Shown here piece by piece: positions 36,301 to 45,300 of a stretch of 64,000 nucleotides of DNA. The translations under genes were made by a program, and so were the position numbers. Origin of the DNA: Eptesicus fuscus (lineage: Eukaryota > Chordata > Mammalia > Chiroptera > Vespertilionidae); the NCBI RefSeq assembly GCF_027574615.1, contig NC_072475.1, forward strand, positions 23,962,001 through 24,026,000. The letters run 5' to 3'. Each line of letters starts with the position of its first letter. The first letter of the stretch is position 1. The notes under the pieces were generated by a model. That model was not told the DNA's origin. It worked only from the letters and a program-made list of their open reading frames with translations, and did not search any database.

Positions 36301-39300
36301 ACAAAGCTCATTAAATAATAGTATTTATTCCAAACCTATGCTAATTATACTTTAGATGGTATTGTTTTTATACCATTTTGAAAACTAGCTTTTCCCAATT
36401 GAACATGTTATCATTAATGAGATTACAAAAAGCAGGCTTACCTTCTTAGGAAGAAACTAAAAGCCTATATTACTTACTATAAAGTGTTTAAATTTTCATA
36501 CATATTGCTAATTATAATCAGTATGATCAATTTTAAAGTCCAGGAAATACTACAACCTAAACCTCTGGGAGTAGATAGTTTGATATAAATTCTGTAATTC
36601 AAACTAGAACTCCTCAATTAGTATAGTACACTTCAGATCTAATGCCTAATTTTTTGTTTTGTTTTTTAATGCTTACATTACTTATGTCAAACCCTGATCT
36701 AAGATCTGAAAGTATAATTTCAAGGCACTGTTTTATCTGTCTACTTTGTTTATTTGTTCTCCACCTACCTCTAAGCCATTACAAGTGCACTGAGAAAGGC
36801 GAAAAGTATGAAAGGACATTCAATTACCACTATTCTAATCTATTTAGTTCAGAAAATGGGCTCAATATCACAGTCTTATTCTACATCCTGGAAAACTGAA
36901 CCACGATGAATTTTTCCAAACTCCCTCCTCTTCCCTCACCGCAACAGGGGATTCATGAATATTTGCTGCCATAAAACACAGAATGCTGAGGCCACGAACC
37001 ATAGGACAATTTTTTATCCAAAACATTGCTCTGCGTTTAATGAGTTAACCTGGGAGGCCCATCATATCTGAGGAGCGTTAGGCCAACGAGAAATCTCAAG
37101 TCGCCCTATTCTGGACCCAAAGACCCCAGATGTCTCCCCGGTGTTTTCTGGAACAGGTGCTTCTCACACTCTAACCATGCCCGAGTCCCCTGGGAATCCT
37201 GCCGAGTACAGGCTCTGCTTCGGTGGGTCTGATGTAGGGCTGAGCGTGCGCCAAAATTGCAACAAGCTCCCAGCTGATGCCGAGGGTCCTTGTCCCCTGG
37301 TTCCCAGACGACGTTCTGAGAGGTATTGCTGCAGAGAGCAGCCGGCCTCGGCTGTCCATCAGGCAACCCTCAAAGGCCAGGCCTGCTTGCCTGGGCCAAC
37401 CCCACCCCTGAAGAGCTACCTCCCCATCTGCTGTCTTCGTGATGCCCTTGACGTGTATAGACAACCATACTCCGTGGATCCGAGGACTCGGGGCACACCC
37501 AGGCACTGACATCATAACCTCTGTAGGTAAGTGCCAAATTAGACCCAAAGGGGGGCACCTAACAGGGCCAGGACCCACACCTACACGTGGTGTGATGTTT
37601 GAACACAAAGAACCGAACGTTCATTATTCCTGTTTATTGGCTTTACCTTGATGAAGGACTCGTTATTGGTTGCTATGTACACCCGGAAAGATAAGGATGG
37701 GTTCTGGTCGATGACTTTGTACAGAATCACAGCCCCGTGGTGGTATAATGTTTCTTCGCTTTGAATAACAGGTCCCACAGGAGAAAGAGAGCTCACGTGC
37801 CATTTGACGTGGGTCGCAGAATGATCCACAGTGCATTCTAACGAGGCCTCGGAATTTTTAACATGTAAGACTTTGAATGTCATATTGGCATCATGGCCTG
37901 TTAAAACATGAAGGTACATGAGTGGTCCAGGTGTTACAGGGGTTGCACACATACACACCATCATTAACATTTTAGCAAACAAGTACTTACGACCCAAGCA
38001 GAGGGAATGTGGAAACTGGATGGAGGTAAGACAGGCTGGGTCACATTTGACATCAAACATGGGTCCCCCGACAGCCCAGGGCTTGACAACCAGGTCTGCG
38101 TATTTGCTCCAGGACAAAATGCAATACTTGATGTCAACTTTCCTGTTAACCTCAAAGATCAGGCCAGTTTCCGTGCACTCGTACACTCCCTCCGTGTCCA
38201 CCTTCAGCCTGCGTTGGACAGACAAGAACACCTGCTGAGTCTCAATGTTCGGTTGGGAGAAGACTTCTTACAATTATTTACATTTTTAATTTCACTCAAA
38301 AGCATTAAGGAAACTGTGCATTTTAAAGAAGCATCATTATCAAAGAAAACAATCCAGGTAATTACATAAAATGTATGACATTAGTTATGCTATTTTATGT
38401 CTCCCCTAATGGGCGTTATGTTTATGCAGAAAATTAAATTACTGATAATACTAAGTCTCCTGTATTCACAATTACTTACAAAAACTGTCCCCCGGAAAGG
38501 AGTCTGGGGGTCACTTGTTCATTGTGTTTCTGGAGAAAAATACATATGTAATAAATAAATAACATATAATTAAGTGTTTTCTTAAATAAAACAAAATAGA
38601 GAGTCATATTCTATAATTAAAAGATACTTACATTTTCAGCATTACAGTGTTGACAGTGAGGTTCAATTTTGATACATTCTAAATAACAGAGACAAAGTTT
38701 TACTTATATGAATGTGATCGGCATTTTCAAATAATAATTTTTAAATAAATATGTGTAATATGCTCAATTATAAAATTCAAAGGTATATATGCCCCTCAGC
38801 AATAATTAAAATAATGTTTTGGAAAACTTAAGTTCATACCTGAATTAAAATGATCTGTGGGTGACTCCTTGTCTCCCCATCCTTCAGCTGTAAAAGATGT
38901 TGTCACACATCTATTGGCACAAGTCAATCACGGGGTAAATCTCCTACTAAACACACCCCTTCAGCTTCACAGCCAACAGGAACTTTCAACACATTTTAAC
39001 CGTCTCTGTGTGTTGATTCAATGACACATGAAATGTTGTCATATTTGAGAATCCCACTGCAGGTCTAAGGCAGGGGTGGGGAACCGTTTTTTCTGCCAAG
39101 GGCCCTTTGGATATTTGTAACATCATTCCTGGGTCATACAAAATTATCAACTTAAAAATCAGCCTGCTCTATTCGGTCAAGCATTTCATTAACTCATCCC
39201 TAATGCCTTGGCAGGGCCAGACCAAATGATTTTGTGGGCCTTACATGGCCCGCGGGCCGGACGTTCCCCGACCCTGGTAATGCATGGAAATAAGTTTGAA

Positions 39301-42300
39301 CGTGACAAGTTTCAACGCACCCCGTTTGGGCACATAACTCTTTATCTGACGTTTTTATGCAGCAGCCACTGCTCTCAGCATCCCTCAACCTTATCCTCGC
39401 ATCCTCCTGACAGTTCTGCATGGAGACGGCGGGGTGAATCAGACAGAATAAGAAGGCAGCACGCTGCCTCGCTCTTACCCGGAGCGGAAGCGCCCTCGGC
39501 GGAAGCCTCTCCCAGTTCCCCATCTGTGGAGACAAGAAGGGCTTAGGGCACAGGTGCTCTCGAACAATCTCCTCCTTCCCGCCCCCTCACCCCGCCAGCT
39601 TCTCAACCAGAGCACTTGGCCCCTCCTGAAGGCTGACCGGAGGCAGGAAATGAGCAGGAGTCCTTGTTCCCCAGATAAGGCTTGGCTGACACCATAGGCT
39701 GTCAGAGTTAGGGAGGGACGTGCTTGGAAGGGAGAAAGGGGTTAACATCTGATTTCAGGCATAAACTGGAATCTGAGTTGAGGCAGTTTGTAAGGCTCTC
39801 TGACTTAGCGCGCAGACTCCTTCCACGTGGTTCCAGACTCGACAAGACCCAGGTGCCCACCTCCGGGCCCTGACTGCCCTCCAATCACCACCACCACCAC
39901 CACCACTACCACCACCACCACCACCACACCCCCCACCATTTCTCCACCCAAAAGCACACTCCTGACTCAGGGCCTTTGCACGTCCTATCTCCTCCCACAG
40001 ATATTCTCGTTGCTCACTCTCTCACACCCTTGAGGTGTGTGCTCAGGGTCACCTTACCTGAGCACTGTCCTACTGGCCCCGCTGAAACAGGGCCTGCCTG
40101 ACGCACTCACTCTTCCCCCTTCATTTCCCTTCAGCATCCCCCTCCCCCTGACCTGGCACCTGCAGTTCAGTGTGTCTGCTGCCTGGCTCTCTCCCCACTA
40201 GAATGTAAGCTTCAGAACTGTTATCACTAGGGCCTGGTAAGGGTTCAATGCCTATTTCCTGAGTGACCAGAATTCCGTAATACCAGAAATCCTATATAAT
40301 AAAAGCCTAATATGCTAAGTGTCCAGTCGTCCATTCAACCAATCAAAGTGTAATATGCTAATGATATGGTAAGGCCACTCAACCGCTCGCTATGATGTGC
40401 TCTGACCACCAGGGGGCAGAGAGTCGACAGGTCGACCAGTTGCTATGACGTGCACTGACCACCAGGGGGGCAGACGCTCCGACTGGTAGGTTAGCTTGCT
40501 GCTGGGGTCCAGCCAATCAGGACTGAGTGAGATGGGCCGGACATGCCCTGGAGCCCTCCCATGGTCCCTCCCTGGCTGGCCAACCTCCCGCGTCCCTCCC
40601 TGACCCCAATCGTGCACCGATCAGGTCCCTCGGTCTGGCCTGCGCCCTCTCGCAATCTGGGCTGAGGGAGCCCCCCCACCCGAGTGCACAAATTTTGTGC
40701 ACTGGGCCTCTAGTGTACTATGAAAGGGAACAGCGCTGGATTTCCTATTATCTACACTGGCCACTGCTTGCATGAGCTTGGGCTGTCTAGTTATGTTACT
40801 AAATCTCTCCATGCCTCACTTTCCTCATCTGTTAAATAGGGATTAAAATACTACCACCCCACAAAGTTGGGAAAATTAATTATAGTTAGGGGCTGTGCCT
40901 CGCACTCAGCAATTCCTCAATGCGTGTTACCTGATAACTATTATTTTGCTACGGTGATGGGTAGGATTCATTAAAAAATTCAAGAATTCTAAAGTAGCCT
41001 GGCCAGTGTGGCTCAGTGGTTGAGCATCAACCCATGAACTCAGGCAACTCAATCCCCAGTGGATGTGTGCAGGAGGCAGCCAATCAATGCTTCCCTCTCA
41101 TCGATGTTTCTATCTCTCTATCCCTCTCCCTTCCTTCTCTCTCTAAAATCAATAAAAACATTTTTTTTTTCAAAGAATTCCAAAGTAGACAACAACCTTG
41201 TCCCTTGGGGTCAGATGCCTGGCTTTATATTTTAAATGTCTGAACGGCCTTTGGGAGGGTCGCCCTGGGGTGGCACAGCACTCCTCAACACGGGTGAAAG
41301 GCCCTGTGCCCTCACCAGTGCCCAGCGGTGTGGCCTTCCCGCAGGACAGAGCTCCATCTGGAGCTACACAAGCTGCCTCATCTCTGGGACTTTCAGAGCA
41401 GTCAGTGTCCAGGGACCAGGGTTGCAAGAGAGAACCAACTTCAAAAAACAGCACTAAAACGAATGGCAAAGGGAGACTGAGAGGATTCAAATCCTGGACT
41501 CAGAATACAATAGATGAAGAGGCTCTGAAATACTGACCCCAGTCCTGCACCACACAACCCGCCCATCAGATTCCCTCAGCCACTGTCCCTTAAAGGATGA
41601 TTAAATTCTAAATTATGTAATGGCATACGTCACATTGTATTTCATCCACATCCCATGTTTTTCTGTCTTGCTGTCTGCCTTGGGAGTAGAAAAAGGAAAA
41701 GAGTTTAGAGGATCCTAACCAGCAGGCAAACCCCATCTGTGACTAGGTCTTCCCAGCCAAAGTGGAGGAATTGGTGCGATTCTCCCCAGCCCATGAGCCA
41801 CAGCTTCTCTCCGATCTATACCCAAGGACGATCGCAGAGCTCAGGCCTGTGAGTACGGATACATCCAATCACGAGGAAGATGGATGGGCCACAGTGCCAG
41901 CCAGCCCACGCAGGAGCAAGCATCCCGGGGGTGGCCCACCTCTTCCTCTTGAGAATGGAAGTAAGTGGGAGGGTGTCTGCCCCCTCTCTCCCCGAGTGAG
42001 GAGAATAAGAGGCCTTTTCACAAAAAGAGTAACCCTCAGGGAAGGCAGGGCCCTTTGGATGAACCTGGGCTCTAAGGACAAGCACCCTCTGCCCACAGAA
42101 GACATTAGAGCACTTTCACTGCCAAAGACTTCGGTGCCTAATCCAGCAGGGCCAGGGCCAGCCGCTCCTGCCCGCACATGCCCTGCCTGACCGCACTGAC
42201 CCCAGCCTGCCACCCAATTCTGAGCCTGTCGTGAGCTCCGCTGACTCCCAGTGCCTTCCACCGGGGTTGCCGGCCGTGGCCCAGACCTCGCTTCTGGACC

Positions 42301-45300
42301 GTAAAGGGTCCTGCCTCTGGACCCTGGGTCCCCATGGCCATTGACCCAGTTAGCGGCCGGAGACCACAAAGGTGTGATCCCTACACGCAGCTTTCTGCTT
42401 CCATTCCTGCCCGAAGCCAATCGGTGGAGGATGGACTTTTGACTACATTTCGAAGGATGAAACAATCCATTAATGCATAAAGAAGACTGGGAGGCGGAGG
42501 GCCGGATCACATTTTTCCCTTTTGCATATCAGAATGGACATCGACTCCACGAGCGTAACAGGGAGATAATTACAGGTTTTTATCAACACACAACGTGACT
42601 GCAAAGAGCTTACAACGGCCTTCGGAGATTCCCATTGGGGAACTGCAGAGGGAATTAGATTAAGTGCAGAAGGCCTTCTGAGGGAACAGACTTCATTTAT
42701 TTTAAGTGCTACTAAGAAGCCCTCCGACTGCCTCGTATAGTGTTTATGTTCACGGGCAGATCAGATGCTCAGACCGGGGACAAAAATCCTTTCGTATAAT
42801 AGAATCAGTGAAAACACCAGCTTAGTCACTCACCAAACTTTAGACGCAAACCATACTTTATATTTAGAATCTATGTCCTTAAAAGTGGTTTCAGACTCAA
42901 GTTGCTCACAAAGAGCCAGAACAGCAAGCCAGGAACTGGAGACCACAAGTCCTGCCTCGTTTTCAGCAGCAGCGTGTTTACCCTGCGATCATCCCTGAGC
43001 AGTGACCAGCAGGAAGGAAGCCGGCACCACTGTGGCCACGCTGCGTATCGGGATCGGCCTCAATCTTCTCTCCTCGGGGAAGCCGTGAGAGCAGAGCCCC
43101 AATCTCTGCACCCCCCAGTGCAGAGAACACGGGCTCCAATGTTCAAAATGCTTAGAAGGTGCTTAATGGCTAACTCAGTTTTGCACAGAAAAAGATCAGG
43201 AACAAACTTAAAAAACCCCGAGGGCTAACTTTCTCTTTCTTCCTTTCAACAACAAAAGTAAAAATTCAGAGGAAGGATGTACTTACTGGTTTCTTCTGTT
43301 TTCGGCTCCTCATTATCTACAAAAAAAAAAAAAAAAAAAAAAAGGCTAAGTCAGATTCAGATGCCAGCTCGAGAAAACCCAGGCTAATGGGAGAATAGGT
43401 AAAATGGTTGCCTTTCACCAATAGCAACCATTTCCTGTCTTTCTTCTTCAGCTCATCCTGTTTTGCTACTTCGCTTGCCAACTAGAATTATTTCCCATGT
43501 AAGTACTTTTTTGGTACTTGACAAAAACCATGCTAGAAATTAGTATGTCCTGAAGCAATGAGAGGTGTGTGTATGGCTTTAAAATAAAAATAAAGGGTTG
43601 TGTGCTTCGCCTGAATTAAAGAAACAGATGCACAGACGACTTACCAGAGTCACTGTCAGAACTGCTCTCGGAACTGCTGTCCTCTCCTAAATAAAAACAC
43701 ACGCCAAGAAGCACACAACAAATAAGCAGCAGGAACCACTGTAACGACGCTGTTGAAAAATGGGTCCCAACTCAACTGATTTCTCCTTTTAGTCACTTCT
43801 CTAGTCCACCACTAAGGGGGCTTAAGCTTCCTTGGAAATGGACACAATAAACTTGAACCGTTTAAGTATGAGCTCAGCTCACACGCGGGCTGCAGTCATC
43901 GTCCATGGGTGTCACCCGAGTCCTACCCGGCCTTGACCTGCCCACTGCGCCCATCTCGCCCCTGCGCTTGCACACCTAGGAGGTTCCCAGGCACACGTTC
44001 CATGCGGACGGTGCAGAATTCTGGAGTGTAGATGCCATTTCACGGGAGCACAGGACAAATTTAGTCCACGTTGCTAACGACTACTGGAAAGAGTGGGCCC
44101 CGAGAATGCTCCCGTCACTTCCTCACCCCCCAACTCAGCAGCTCCGCCCACTGCAATCAGGCTTCTGTTCCCACAGCTAGTCTGGGATCCTTTCCCCGAT
44201 GACCCACAGGCCTGCTCAACCCCAGGCCCAAGGCATCCGCAGGGAAAGACACCAACCACTTCCTCTTGCCCACATGACCTTCCCGTGGAGCCTCTCCTGG
44301 CTCTCCTCCAGCCTCTCTGAGTGCCCTCCACTTGCCTCTGGGCTTCTCTCCACCATCCACCCCCATCTCCTCTCCACCACCCACCCCCAACTACTAAAGC
44401 CCCAGGCCCCACTCCCCACTCCCAGCCTCCTTTCCAGCCATCTGACCTTCAGTCTCTGAAAGCAGCACTGTCTCTGGAACTAGGACAACTCTTCCCCACA
44501 TCTGCCCTGTTACCCCAATTTATCACCTCCTCCAGGAAGCCTCCCAGGACTACCCCAGCCAAGTATCCACCACCTGGCTGGACTCACTTGGGACCCTGTA
44601 TTAAGTTAAAGTGGCCAGTCTGAAAATGACCTAAATGCCTCATCAGATAAATTCCAGTCCCACTAAGTACAGCTTTATCACCAAACTTTAAGGTAATTGA
44701 CTTCCCGAGAACAGGTAATCATAAAACTTTAAAATTTACTCAACTCTTTCAAGTTGAAAGATGGAAGTCCCTACCTTTCACTCAGACTGTTCGAAGTGAA
44801 TCAGAAAAATAAACTGTAATTTACCTTGCTATGAATTAGTGATTGTATAAAAATTTCACTTGGGCATTTACCAATATTAATCAGATCCTTTACCTGATTT
44901 AGAGTCCTTTGAAGTATCTAGGTTGGGGCTAGGGCAACCTACATTTTGAGAAAGAAAGAAATGTGTAAATACGACCATACAGTAAACCATTATGTTCTCT
45001 TTTTTTGTAAAAGCCACTTAGCCCATAATAGTAGAAGCTCCCTCTACTACAAACTGAATTACCTCTTTAGACCCACAGCAACCTTGCATGTCAAACTAAT
45101 GCAAATGATGTCATAGTCTCAGGAGAAAAAAAGAGATAGACCAAGAAACCTTAAGCCTTTTCCAGTAAAGACAGAACAGGAAGCCAACAAACTTGAGATT
45201 TACACTGGGTTGGTTCCCTGGTAAACTCTGAGTTTTGTGCCAAAGCAACTGCATTTGTTTCTCTGATCAGCTCAGCAGCGCCCTAAAGACATCCCTGGCC

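Noticed and set aside
37141..37608. Overlapping 122- and 145-codon frames downstream of the ZU5 exon
   Set aside because: They are intronic, have no similarity to FIIND, and use no fitting splice sites.
38209..38237. Upstream CAGCAG acceptors for the main ZU5 exon
   Set aside because: Joining exon 38480-38529 to either of these gives a stop soon after; the acceptor at 38209-38210 keeps the frame and fits the FIIND alignment.
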